Below the pieces are notes generated by a model. It ran no database searches. It worked only from the letters and a program-made list of their open reading frames with translations, and had not been told where the DNA came from. Position numbers and translations under genes: made by a program. From Amanita rubescens (taxonomy: Eukaryota; Basidiomycota; Agaricomycetes; Agaricales; Amanitaceae), in assembly GCA_015039365.1 (NCBI GenBank), contig WION01000636.1, positions 1-26,938 on the forward strand: DNA of 26,938 nt. The letters run 5' to 3'. The stretch's first letter is position 1; the number at the start of each line of letters is the position of its first letter. Positions 1-13,689 of this stretch are shown in pieces.

Positions 1-402
1 TAAATTGAACCCACATCACAACAGTCCTCATCAACTCTGCAATACTTTCATACCTTGTTCTATGGCTCTTTTCTCCTTAGACTTTAGCCTAGGGACCCAA
101 TTCAACCATGAATTTTCTGAATGATTTGGTTTGCCACTGATTACTTCAAGTTTTGGGAGCCTCATTTTCATTTCATTCTGGAATCACTTCACTCCAAACT
201 GTAACAGCAAATACTGACTCATGACACTCATGACATGGCAAGCAAGATCAAATAGTGCATGGGCTGGGGACACTTCACTACTCTCATCATGGTATAAGGT
301 TTGCCTCTGCCACCCTATATATTCTATAAAATAAGTAAATGGCCTCAGATATGCCACACAAAGCAGTGGCCCACAGCACCAAGTTCCAGGGATTGTTTCT
401 GG

Positions 403-422
403 TACATACATACATACATATA
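403..422. repeat. TACA tetranucleotide microsatellite
   Basis: Four to five tandem TACA units run into a TATA tail. This is a short simple repeat in gene-free sequence with no evident function. Confidence 0.8.
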
Positions 423-1357
423 TCCTTGGCAGCTACTTTGGCTTCCAAGTGGATGGTTCTCAACCCCAAAATACTTGGGACTACAGATACTGGTCATCAG
501 TCATCTGCCCCTGGAGGGGTACCTCTTCCCCACCACATTACAGGTTTTGTCATAAACAGTATAGTGTCTGCTAAAGGTTGACATGAGCAATCCACACTAA
601 CTCTTTTCTTCTACAGCAAGCGCTAGGCAGGGAGAGTCTGTCCACGTGTTCATTGATGGACAAAACAAGCTTCATCTAGATATCTCTGAAGGTCTGAGGA
701 AGCTCAGAGTGTGTCAAAATTGAAGTAAGTACTGCCTAAATCTGATGGCATATTCTCCTGTTCTTTACTAAGGCTTATGTATAATAAGATTTAAACTTAA
801 GAAACAAAGTGATGTCTATTTATCTCTCAACAGGACAGTCTCCTACATGCTGACATGACTCATACTAGTCCCACATCAGATGTCCACACAGCTCATATGC
901 ATATGAAGGAGCTGACAATGCCTGTATTCCCGCCTGCCATACCATTTATTTGGTTTGTCTTGGGCACTGTAGCAAGGGCTTAATCTGAGGACTGCACTGC
1001 AGCCATTGCACCATTAGCAACACCCATTGTGCAAGGATGCCAATATCTGGCAGTAGCATTATCTGGGTGGACATGTTAACTGATATCAGACACTACTAAA
1101 ATAGCAAAATATAAAAATATAACTTATAAATTTGTAGGGAAGTAAATATTCTTGATTATAGTTTGCTAGTAGCAACTAATCTACTAACCTGTTAAGCTAG
1201 TAAGTTAGCAAATGGCTTGCTAGAAAGGACCTCTTAGCATAATAAAATTTTAGTTATTTTATTATCTTAAATATATACAATGAAAATTCAATAACTATTA
1301 TTATTAAAAATATGTATGTTTAAATTATGTTGAATATTGAATATGAGATACTCATCG

Positions 1358-1925
1358 TGTGAGGATGCCAATATCCCCTGCTGGATTGGCCAGGTGTGAC
1401 AAAGATTGGCTAGTAGCCCTAGGCATTGTTGGGGGTATACCACTGTCATTCCCTATGTGTCCTAGCAGTGGACAGTTCAGGGATCATCAGGGTATACACC
1501 TGTCATTCCCTAGCTAGCCCTGACACAAATGTAATTTAGAGGTTCAGGACCATTGTGGACTAACACAAGGCAATGGTCACACCAAGAATAGTCTTACAGT
1601 ACACTACCTAAGATACACCAAGCTAAGTTGATCACATTGATCTCCATCTACATATAATGCATCCATGCTAAGAGTGCTTGACAAATAGACTAAGTCCAAC
1701 AGACAAGTCAAACAATAGGTGAATGAATAAGTTAAGTAATAAGATGACTAGAAGAAGTCTTATACTTGAGAGTGATAATGAACAGAGTATGAACAATGTT
1801 CTTAGGCAAGATGAGGTGATATTGAGAGGCAGCTCTGCTAGACAACTGAATTGGCAACTAAGTCAAACTTAGGGTCCAACTCTACAAATACAGTGGCTTA
1901 TATACAATTATACATGTGGGGAAAC
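1358..1925 (-). repeat. possible LTR (long terminal repeat) remnant
   Basis: Read on the minus strand, this stretch has a TATATAAG box (plus-strand positions 1897-1904) followed by several hundred bases of non-coding, pyrimidine-biased sequence. It ends with CATCCTCACA at about 1358, which fits the TG...CA boundary rule for LTRs. A motif GGATGCCAATATC occurs at 1035-1047 and again at 1363-1375. Two imperfect copies of a GGGTATAC...TGTCATTCCCT unit lie at 1432-1454 and 1489-1511. I did not find the opposite LTR end, a primer-binding site, a polypurine tract or any gag/pol coding sequence, so this is at best a degraded solo LTR. Confidence 0.3.
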
Positions 1926-2488
1926 ATAGCCATATCATAAATGGAACAAGGGCAATAGCATATATAGACAAAACAAGGGATCATATGTGTGTGGACAAGG
2001 AGTTGGGCATAGGGGAAGTGGAATGGGTATAGTGGGGGAACAAGGTAGTCCATATGTGGCAAACATAATGGGGAGGCAATGAATGGGGTAGGTATATGTA
2101 TACAAAAAGTAAGCATGTCTGATGTTTCATGTATTCATAATGCAGGAGTCTGTATCATGTTTGTAACATCATCCTCCATTCCATTCCTTCTATATAGGCA
2201 CAGATGGAAGAAAGAAAAAAAGAATGGACAGAGGAGTGTAGTGGTATGCAGGTTCAGAAGGAGTGTGCTAGTTGGGAAATTATGGGCAGTATCATCACAG
2301 TAAAGGACTAGAGTAGTAAAAGAAATGTTACTTGGGAGAGAGCAAAATTGATTCTCAAAGGATGGATGCAACAAACCTAGCAAAGCAACATTATGAAACT
2401 TCATTTCATGTTCATCCTAGTAATCCTAGTAAGGCCACTCTACACACAAGCCTTAATCTTTCTGGATACATAAGGGGTACACATTCTA

Positions 2489-4679
<2,191 letters not shown>

Positions 4680-4766
4680 TTTTCTAAGGAATAGAAGAGA
4701 GGTATTCGAGCGAGACAACGAAGATGACGATAAGAGAGGGCGTATGGCCGGCAAAAGCCTTCGCAT
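4680..4766 (-). other. alternative in-frame N-terminal extension of KRS1: predicted mitochondrial presequence
   Basis: An ATG at 4766 is in frame with the KRS1 start at 4679, with no stop between them. It would add 29 residues beginning MRRLLPAIRPLLSSSSLSRS. The segment has Arg and Lys but no Asp or Glu, is rich in Ser and Leu, and ends LFLRK just before the cytosolic Met. These are the properties of a mitochondrial matrix presequence. The upstream ATG has a weak context (C at -3) and the downstream one a strong context, as expected for leaky scanning that yields both mitochondrial and cytosolic enzyme from one gene. This is inference from sequence only; transcript start sites could change it. 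Confidence 0.6.
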
Positions 4767-4944
4767 TCGTCTGTTGAGAAACCCGTGATCGAGGAAAATC
4801 GATTCGGATATCTCCGAAACCAGTTCGTGGTCACTGATGGCAGGGTAGATTGTTGAACTAACCTCAAATTTCCAGGTGTTAAACTCAGATACGATGTTCT
4901 AGCTGCAATACCGACGCTGACCTCATCGGCGAGAAGTATAAACC

Positions 4945-5960
4945 ACTGCAGTATTGATTTGTGTCACCGGTGATGTTTTCGGTTCGGGCTTCGGGTTCGT
5001 CTACTGTCTTGCACGGGACTCTGCATCTGAAACTTTGGTCGCATTCAAGGTTCTTTCTGCAAACAAATCATCTAAGCCAAAGGACGAGATTGTAAAGCTT
5101 TCCGTTTCTCTTAAACTTGATGCGTCCACACATAATGCTGCTCGCGATAGTATTCAGACCATTAAGGATTCCTTTACAGTGGAAGGGCCTAATGGGACTC
5201 ATCTATGTCTTGTTTCTAAACTTGCTGGATCGTGCATGCTATGTCTTCGGCTTGAAGGAAACCGGCGGCTCCGCGGCGATCTGGCCAAGAAAGTGGCAAA
5301 GCAAACTGCTGCAGTGCTGGAGCTTATGCTTTCTGAAGGAGGTACGTCAGATTTGTATTCATGATAACACTTCATTGACTCTCGTCAGATTTAACGTCGT
5401 ACAACAAACCATCGACCAATCCCCATCCGTGTCGAAACCCTCGACGGGACTCGTCTCTCTATCCCACCACTGCCCTTTTTGGAAGAAAACATCATCGTAA
5501 CCGACTTCGGCCAGTCTTTCGACACAAAACACCCGCCAAAAGATTACGGACTAACTACAACAATATATTACTTTCCTCCGGAAGCTCTCTTCGATCATAA
5601 ATTCAACTTTGCTTCTGACGTATGGGTGTTGGTATGCACAATCTTTGAGATTCGCGCGGGATGCTCCCTCATGAACTCATATCTTGCTGATGATGCCACG
5701 GTGGTGCGAGATGCAGTTGGACTGCTGGAAAGGCTGTCAGAGCCCTGTGGAGCACCTTTAAGAGGCGCGATGTGTGGTTTGAGGAAAACGGTGAACCAAA
5801 GCCCACGATGATTAAAAGCTCTATCCGACGGGTTACGGGAGATTGGAGAGGGGGACGAGCTGCCGAGGGTCACGACGTATGGTTGAGGCCGTTGGGACGC
5901 CACTCGAGGAAGAGGAGGTGGTTTGAGTAAACTGCTTGTGGGCAGTGAATGGTACAAGGT
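4945..5960 (+). pseudogene. decayed SRPK-like protein kinase gene
   Basis: The remnant resembles the fungal SR-protein-kinase type. It has a GDVFGSG glycine loop, VAFKVL (the VAIK lysine), SFTVEGPNGTHLCLV, DLTSYN (part of the catalytic loop), ENIIVTDFGQSFDT (DFG near 5500-5508), YYFPPEALFDHKFNFASDVW (activation and APE-like region), then CTIFEIRAG. It looks inactive for several reasons. No ATG opens the frame, which has a stop just upstream at 4939. After an intron-like gap at about 5341-5387, the residues normally preceding DLT, including the catalytic-loop His, are absent. The frame must shift before the DFG exon. After about 5740 the recognisable tail (WSTFKRRDVWFEENGEPKP, then ALSDGLREIGEGDEL) lies in other frames than the main one, and a stop falls at 5808-5810. 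A functional gene with unusual splicing is less likely. Confidence 0.7.
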
Positions 5961-6132
5961 TTATCGCGAAGCACGTGTAGCCAATGTATGGATGGTTAGG
6001 AAGTTGAAATGGCCACACGTTCACCGCAATCTCTTAATTCTGCTTCTATATGTGAATGATCTATTGTATCATCACATGCATGTATCCTAGTTCTCTAGCA
6101 TGACGGGGAAAAAGAAAAGGCCGGGTCACCGT

Positions 6133-6995
6133 CTAATCCATCTCACTGGGACTACCCCGCTTCCGTTTACGCGCGACGGCTTCGTCCTGGTTAAGTGTAA
6201 AGGGCAGAGCTTCCCGCAAAGAGTTGTTGGATTTTCGAGCGGACGGCAGGGACACGTGTCGTGCCACCGACGAGACCGAGTCGAGTTGCTCGAGGGTGAG
6301 ACCGCTGTCTGCGGTGGCCCGGTGGATGACAGGTTCAATGCGTTCGAAGACTTCGGAGGCGAGTGGTTCTAGTTGGTCTCGTGCGGCGTCAATGTCGTTC
6401 ATGATGGATTCAACAGAGAGCTGGGATTCGGAGTTGGCAGACAGAACCTTTTTGAGCTTTTCGCAGGTAGCAGAGAGACGGAAAGTATTTTGTATTTTGA
6501 TTGGAACTCTGCGGAAAAGTGACTGAGGGCGTAATCTATGTCTCTTCCGCCCAGATTGCGGTCATATGCGGTTGATTTGACGTCTAGACGGCCTTCGGAG
6601 CAGGCGAAGATGGAGGCTGAAAAACTGCGTCGACGAAAGCGACGTGGCGAGGGTTTTCTGGTTCCGGGAGGTTCCGTAGCCGAGAGCGACGGCTGTAGTG
6701 TCATTAATGAGACGGAGGCAGTTGAGACCAGCGACGACGGCGACGACGGCGAGAAGGCGCGAGCTGACATCAGAGTACCAGCCAGGGACGGCGGTGATGC
6801 CTGTCTTGAGTTCTCTGGCAGCGGTGTCACGCAGCCCGCCGAGATACACGCCTGCGAGCTGGGTGGTGGAAAAGACCTGGTGCTCGGAGTGATCAGAGCG
6901 TTCCCGGACGCCAACCGTGTGCCATTGTTGGTGCTGAGGCCCAGTGAGCGTTGTAAATTAGCGATGAATAACGATTGTCAACAAGTAACTCTTAC
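6133..6995 (-). pseudogene. decayed Hsp110/SSE-type (Hsp70 superfamily) chaperone gene fragment
   Basis: Pieces of the Hsp110 nucleotide-binding domain appear in order on the minus strand but in different frames. From about 6890 down they read: HQVFSTTQLAGVYLGGLRDT, VPGWYSD, AGLNCLRLINDTTAVALGYG, KSTAYDRNLGGRDIDYALS, KYKI, CEKLKKVLSANSESQLSVES, IMNDIDAARDQLEPL, ADSGLTLEQLDSV, then GLVGGTTRVPAVRSKIQQLF in a shifted frame, and ALPFTLNQDEAVAR. Homology stops near 6133, so the C-terminal half is gone. The N-terminal ~100 residues are mostly missing too. A 62-nt intron-like segment at 6995-6934 (GTAAGAG...CTCAG) suggests the copy derives from genomic DNA, not mRNA. Several frameshifts rule out a working chaperone. 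The intact parent is not in the window. Confidence 0.88.
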
Positions 6996-7104
6996 CATGT
7001 ATCGCACCCTGCAGCGATTGGATTGCGCACATGTTTGTTGCCTTAACAAAGGTTGTGCACATTCGCTTCAACGTAAAGCGTTATACAATGCTTGCGGTCG
7101 CTCA

Positions 7105-7427
7105 ATAGACGAATTCGAAGGATTCACGTGCGGCAAGGAGTTTTACATGAATTATCCGATGGAGCAGAAGAAGGAACGTCTACCGTCCACAGCAGCGAGA
7201 CTCGGATCTCGGTCTCGACCGTCCATCACGTTCATTACCGACTCGAACGGTGACTAGTGAGTGACTCGTCGGTCCATATTTACACATAACACTTACCATC
7301 AGAATCTAAGAGATCCCGGGCGTGGTTGTCAAAGATATATTACTGTTCCCCGCCACGGAATCAAAGAGAACAACCGGCCGGCGGCGTCAGGAGGCGCGAT
7401 TTTATCTCCTTCAGGACAGGTGTGTAA
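7105..7427 (+). pseudogene. decayed fragment of the lysyl-tRNA synthetase 3' end
   Basis: This is a partial, inverted relative of the KRS1 gene at 2489-4679. Matching blocks in order are EFEGFTCGKEFYMNYPMEQ (parent [19 protein letters not shown]), LPSTAARLGSRSRPSITFIT (parent [19 protein letters not shown]), DSNG, IKDILLFPA, and IKENNRPAASGGAILSPSG (parent [18 protein letters not shown]). The last block is in a different frame from the one before it. Traces of parental intron 8 survive between DSN and IKD (GTCCATATTT and CCATCAGAATCT), so it arose by DNA duplication, not retroposition. Sequence equivalent to the end of exon 6 and exon 7 is deleted. Motif 3 has lost its conserved residues, so it cannot encode a working synthetase. 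Confidence 0.88.
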
Positions 7428-10400
7428 TACAGCAGGCTTGACATCTATACTGTCCATTCCAAAAGCGCTGTACGTACCCCTTATATTTTTTTGTCCAACT
7501 AGGTTCAAATTTATTTACATTGTATTCAACACAGACACCTTCCCAGGTTTCTTGAATGCAGTCATCCTTCGAAAACGACTACGTGCCCTCCCCAGGAACC
7601 AGTTCATTCATTCATTGGTACCGGCTAGTTTGTCTGGTCGCCGGCCTTATCCCCGATCAAAGACCGGTAAAATGGCGAATATCCCGAAACTTGGAAACGC
7701 AACTGCGCTGCACCCATATACTTGATTTCGTGCATTGAACGGACCTGTGGTTCCACATCCATGCGAAAGAGTAGCGTAACACCAAGGTATCAAACAGGCC
7801 ACTACATTGACAGAATAGCAATGTTCACGAGTCCAGACAACACCGCCGCGGTGGTTAAAATTCCAACTTGCCGGCAACAAACGATGGAACAAATGTCAAT
7901 CAAGATTCAAGCTCCATTCTGGGGACTTCAAATTTTAGGGGTACAGGCAAACTCGCAGTTTGATGTACGAGAAGATGTTATGTATTTTTGGATGAAGAAG
8001 CATTTTCTAAGGTAAACTCCACATCACTTACGGATTGTCAAATCCATCAGACACATATCTAGAATGATATTCCTTCTCGAACCTCCTCGCCGTTGATGAG
8101 GGCTTACAAAGGCTCGCATCCATTTTCGTCTTTATGTTAACGACTCTTCATCTTTTTTCTTGCTCTTTTGATAAGGAACGATTCATCGGTGTATCTCGGC
8201 CTGTCTATCAAACTCATGATCGTTGATCGGCATTGCGTCCAGATGCTATGTGGCGTCGTCGCCACGGGCAGTTTCGGTTTTCCAGATCCGACCGACATAT
8301 CTCGACCTTCATGTCTTCCTATGGTCGCTCCTTCCTACGGGTCACATTAGCGTGGTGACATACATGGACAATGCGCGTCACGTAGTATTCCACCTATTGA
8401 CTGAGCCACAGCTCCGTCCAAGTAACCAACCCATTGATTATTGGCAGGTGGCTATCTAGCCGATCCGAACGAACTTGATAATAATAGCCCTCAAAGGTTC
8501 CAATCATCCAGAGAGGTACGTAATGCACATCTTAAGTATCCTTCTCAGTGTCAACATCAATGAGCCTATAATAAAGTCATTATTGATGGCGTGATAGACT
8601 TCAACCCTATAGTTAGCGCGGGACATCCTTCAAGGCGCAAAATCCGATGCTACCACATTGCTTGTCCAAGTTCGAATATATACTTGTATCGAAACCAATA
8701 TCGGTTGACAAAGCCTCCTGGCCAGTTTTGGCTCTGCGCTTCATCATTTAACAACTGACATCTTTCTGCGTGATTAGGCGGTTGACCTTGCTATACTACT
8801 AAACGGCGGTGCTACAGCTTGAACCCTTCCAAAAAGACAGCAAGTTATCTATGGTTCCCTCTTAACTCACACAATTGCAGACCAAGTGCACGAAATTATC
8901 TGGTCAGTTCACATCTGTAGATGGCATGTCGCCCATAACTTCGGGCCTTGATCACAAGTCAGTATGACTCTTGATTTTATTGCGAGTGACTTACCTATTC
9001 ACAATTTAGGGGTGGGTGCTCATGTTCAAGGGTTCAAAAGTACCAGATGTTCGCTATTATCGCGTGCAATCTAAACTCGAAGGTGCCAGTCTGTCTCTTG
9101 TCAGGCAATTCCCATTACTACCGATATCGGAGTGAAATTACCCTCCCCTGTCAGTGCTGCATTTTCCTCCCACGCGAACTGACCAATCTGAAAGGAAACG
9201 TGCTTCGAAGACGTCTGACATTCGTGATTTAATATATTCAAACCATGAAAGATAGTGGCGCCATATAGCCGTGATAGATGAAGTTGATATTGCTAGCCTC
9301 ACTTTATGTCAATTTCAATGCAAGTCCCACATCTCTTTGCGAACTGCAACCAATACAATTGAAAATATATAGGGATAGATCGATTTACCCACGGATTTCT
9401 TTCGCGAACATCCCAGTCCCCAGTTCTGCAAAAGTTTATTTCGTACTTGATCTGTGAGTGGCTGATACGAATTCTTCTATAGGTCTGCTGAGAAAGATCA
9501 CTGGGAAAAAAAGCCAGCCCTCCAATATCCGTTGAGGGGTGGGTCAGAAAACTGATCTAGCGATGAATTCGTGAGTAAAGATAAGATGGATTCCAGGCAC
9601 GTCCTTGACAAGCGCGTAGAAAGTTCGCACACTGCATATGCCGTGCAATGTCGAATGTTCAGAGCGCGTGAATACTGCGAGACAAGTGAGGACAAGTGTC
9701 GAACATATCTTTTCTCCCATGGACCTATCGGTCTTTGCCGGTGCATTTACAGCAGTCTCAGGTCCCATGTACGTTTCCATACTTTTAATATCACTTGTAA
9801 TCATGTCGGCTTCTAGTCAATACCACGTAACGAGATGGAGAATTAATCGCGGAGATTAGGGTGCATCTGATCAGTGCCCTCGGTTTTTCTATGGTCATAA
9901 TTTCAGTGTGTTGTCACCACTAGCTGCCCTATCAACGCTCCAGACAGAACAAGAAATGCGATGCACTATTGAGAAATAGTTCAATTCCTATCCTTTATGC
10001 TGGGGAGTCATCTTCGGCAATTGCCTGCGCGATGATGGAACAGGCCGCACAATGTTTCAAGTCATCGCGTCTATTTCTCGACATGCACGCGCCACATACC
10101 CACCACTATCAAACCCATCCCATAAACGGCTTCCCCGTCACCAATATCCGAGGAGAACATCAGTTGGCAACGTTGATCTATTGTCCAAAGTGGTATACAC
10201 TTCAGTGCCAAGCAGTCAGGACTCACCGCCAGCATGCGAATTTGGCAGGTGTCAATCTCATACGAAAGGGGCAATCAGATCAAACAGATAATTATAACAT
10301 GGGGTCCGTGCACCTGCTTTTCCACCACGGGTGTAGAATAGCCACCATGGGTACAAGAAGGAGCGGGAGTACTGGAGGTCCGATTTTTAACCCAATCCGA

Positions 10401-13400
10401 TTCGGGGTGCCGTTTCCGCAGGGAGATCAGCGCCGAGGTTGGGGGCATAAGGAGTTAAATACCCTGGGTGCCAACTCGACGATCAAATAAAAATCCAAGT
10501 AATCCACCATGGGCCATTGCGTATGTTCTACTCATTCAAAAAATATTGTCGCCAGCTGATTATCGATATCACCACGGACGATTCTCATGTGCAATTTATT
10601 CAACGACACGATATGCCAGAAATGGCACGATGACGACGAGTTGCATGTCAGACATTAAATTAAACTTTCGTTCCGCATTTTCTATTCACACAGGATCAAA
10701 TTACTCTGCGTCGGCCTTGGTTATCATGACGCAGACCCATCGCCCAGATAGCACTAATTTCCGTGCCATGAGTCTGCGGTATGAAGGAGTTACTCCATGG
10801 TTTTTCTCAAGATGTGCCTGACGTTATCAGTGGCCTAATCCTCTGCAACTAGGAGTGCGGGCGCCGAGTGGAACTACATATTTTGTTTCACCAATAATAT
10901 TGCAATATTAATAAGCGAACCAATCACCATTATAGGTTGACTAACATCACACAGGTCCGCAGACAATAGTTTAAATAGAGTATCAAGCACTGTATTCCTT
11001 GGTTCTGCAGATTTTTTTACCAGCGGGCCGAGTTACGCACAATATCCATCCTGATTCCCATACTTGGCATAGGCTGATCCACAAATTTCGGAGCGAAGGA
11101 ACCGAGAAGAGCTAAATATTTGAAATTTGAGCGACGCCTTGTGACGCTCCCTAGCCATCGAGGAAAGCACGCTGGGAAGTATTAGCGGCGACTTCGTGGA
11201 TCCAGAAGAGATCATTCCCGCTGTCATACAGGAAGCGCAAGGGAGGCGGGGGGTCACAGTCAATCGAAAGATGCCAAAGCATGACGGAACCTCATGTAAG
11301 TAGCTGACAAGGACCCATGCTCCTGCGTCATAAGCATGAACTCAAAACTCTATAGGTTCCTGTTTCCCTCAGGTTCACGAACGTGTGAAAATATCTGTCA
11401 TACTCAATTCACCGTCTTCATGCGCACTATCGTCATTGGATTCATATGACACACGTAGCCGTGTAACCAAGAACGCACCAAAAGGCATACACGAGCGCCA
11501 CTGAAAAAGCTTAAGTGATCATGTGCCGTAACAACTTCATGCGCTAGTGACCATTTGACCGTCGTGCAAGCGGTGATTAATGATTTAAGGTCTGGTCGAG
11601 TTCTGTGTCAAAGCCGAGCACTGACGTATGCGCCCAGTTTTCCGACGGGGGAATTCACTATGATCCGCTCGGTTAGCCGATATAAATATTGTAAAGACAG
11701 GCTTACCATGCTTCAAGTCAAGGGTTCAAACCAGTCAGAGTTTGTTTCATATAAACGGCCTAAAGTTGAAGCGGTGCCGGATGCAATCAATAATCACGTT
11801 GCTTCCACGTCGCTATCATGGCATGTTCACGAATAGGCTCGACGCGTCTAGCCCCATTTTCATGTAACTTATCGCTCGACGGGCCTCAAAAAGGTCGATT
11901 CCCGCAGCAACCATTGCTATCTATACAAGCTTCCGACTTCGGCCAGCCGCGTCATCGCCCTCACTAAACCCAACCCTACCCAACCACGTTCCCAAACTCA
12001 ACTCTCTTCCTCTCTCAATTCCATCGAACCTGCCTGCGCCGGAATTTCGGACGCAAAGTCCCGGCGTGAGGATCATCCAGTTTACGGATTGAATTGTCAT
12101 TGGATACGAAATCCGGTGAGGTCGGAAGGGATTACACATTTTTTCCCCCTTCACTGCGCACCTGAAGAAAAAAACGCACTTAGAAAGAGGAACAATATGG
12201 ATGGAAGCGAGGAGAACTTGCTTATTGCCACCGCAAGAGATGCCATGGGTTTAGCGATGCGAGCGGACCTGGTCAAGTAACGTCAGGAACCAGCAAGCGC
12301 AGCCGACCTGTCAAATGTGAAGGTGATCACCCACAAAATGAGATGCTTAACATCTACTTCAATGGATGGATGGAGCATGATGGAAAGGCAACGTTTGAAG
12401 AAAGGTAATCGAGGACTCATAGCCTGATCATCCAAGTTACGCTCAATTCGGTTCTCTTCTGTGCATATGATTTTTCAGGTCTATCTAGCTAGTCCTATCG
12501 CACTGCGCTTCACAACTACGATAAGGTGGACCATGCGCACGTTGCAGGCCTGTGCAGTTCCCTTCTATAACTATCTCCACTTTCCCCCCGGTATCGTACT
12601 AGCAGCGGGCTATTTCCATCCCATGTTGGGCGTCCATGAGCGGTTTGAGCTGATTTTTTAAAAATGTCAATGCGATATGATAACGGTTACTTTTCCCTTA
12701 CCGCAAAGGGGTATGTTTACGGTTGGCCTGCTTCTCGTTATCGATAACATGAACTTGCGCCATGCCCATGCAGTTCTGTGCACACGTTCTTGTTCTCCTC
12801 GCCCAACGTACTGTTTAGTGACTATCTGAGCTATGCAAACCATCAAACTCTTATTACGACTGTCACGCCTCCTAATAGTAACCTCCCATCAATCAACATG
12901 GGCGCCCTGCCCGAAAAGGACGGCTCGGAGTGACAAAGGACACAGCCTTCAGGTAAGTTATCACGTTCAAAACGTTGCAGCCAACTTATCTACATATTAG
13001 TAACAGTAATAGTGTAGGCTTGCTGGCACACGGCTACACCCACCCGGTTCGTTCCCGTCTCGTGTTGTTTACTTTAGCGCGTCGGATCACAGGCTCGACG
13101 CTGACTCGGAACGTGAATTGAACATGTATACATGAGCATTTGTCATTCTACTCATTAGCGACGCCACTCGCTTGTGTTTTATATATGAAGTACTCTAACA
13201 AGCGGGAGCCGTTTGGTCTAGCCCCGGTGTATTATTATAATGTATTAGAAATTTTCGGACCAGTTCCGGGATACTCTGAAGCAAATGTATAAATGCGTGT
13301 AACACTTCATGGTTATTTCCGGGGTGGAAATGTTTTGTTTTTCTGTTATACATCGCTTTTGCAAAACAAGGCTAAAGATGATATATGTATAGTACAACAT

Positions 13401-13689
13401 GACTCGACACGGACGCAGTCCCTATCTGCAACCCAAACCAAATGTGTACATAATAGGTTATATTAAGTGAAACCACATCCAAGCGCCGCATCTAAAGTAT
13501 GCGCTGCGAGTGGATAGTAGTCCAGATTATTTAAGAAAAGAGTGGTCATATAAAAGAATGTCGTTAGTCGTGATCCATAACACGAGAAAAAAGGTCTATC
13601 GAAAACGAAATGCGAAATGCGCATGAGTAATGCCTGGCGTGGGCGCGCTTTTGTGTGAATGCGAAACGGACCGAATGAAGCAATGGACA
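7428..13689. other. about 6-kb gene-poor interval without a recognisable gene
   Basis: Read on both strands, this interval holds only short open frames without domain signatures, consistent splicing or start contexts. The longest stop-free frame noticed is 11851-12281 on the plus strand (about 143 codons, first ATG at 12089), with no family I recognise. A second open stretch of about 73 codons overlaps it in another frame at about 12184-12405. No tRNA, rRNA, tandem array or transposase signature was seen. Base composition is close to that of the coding regions, unlike 1-2488, so old decayed sequence is more likely than a young AT-rich element. The part nearest 13689 probably includes the 3' UTR of the next gene. 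Confidence 0.5.

Larger units (their letters stand above)
1..2488. other. AT-rich, gene-free, repeat-like region
   Basis: No coding region could be supported on either strand over roughly 2.5 kb. The sequence is visibly richer in A and T than the gene-bearing parts, especially at 1080-1350. It contains a short microsatellite near 403, repeated short motifs near 1035, 1363, 1432 and 1489, and an LTR-like stretch on the minus strand. The last part, about 2340-2488, probably includes the 3' UTR of the lysyl-tRNA synthetase gene that ends at 2489. A stop-free stretch of about 34 codons near 617-723 follows an intron-like acceptor, but I recognise no family in it. The likeliest reading is an old transposon-derived flank. 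Confidence 0.5.

Noticed and set aside
6538..7257. Apparent 239-aa plus-strand gene
   Set aside because: It is antisense to the Hsp110 relic and then runs into the synthetase relic; it matches no protein as a whole. Kept only as a finding.
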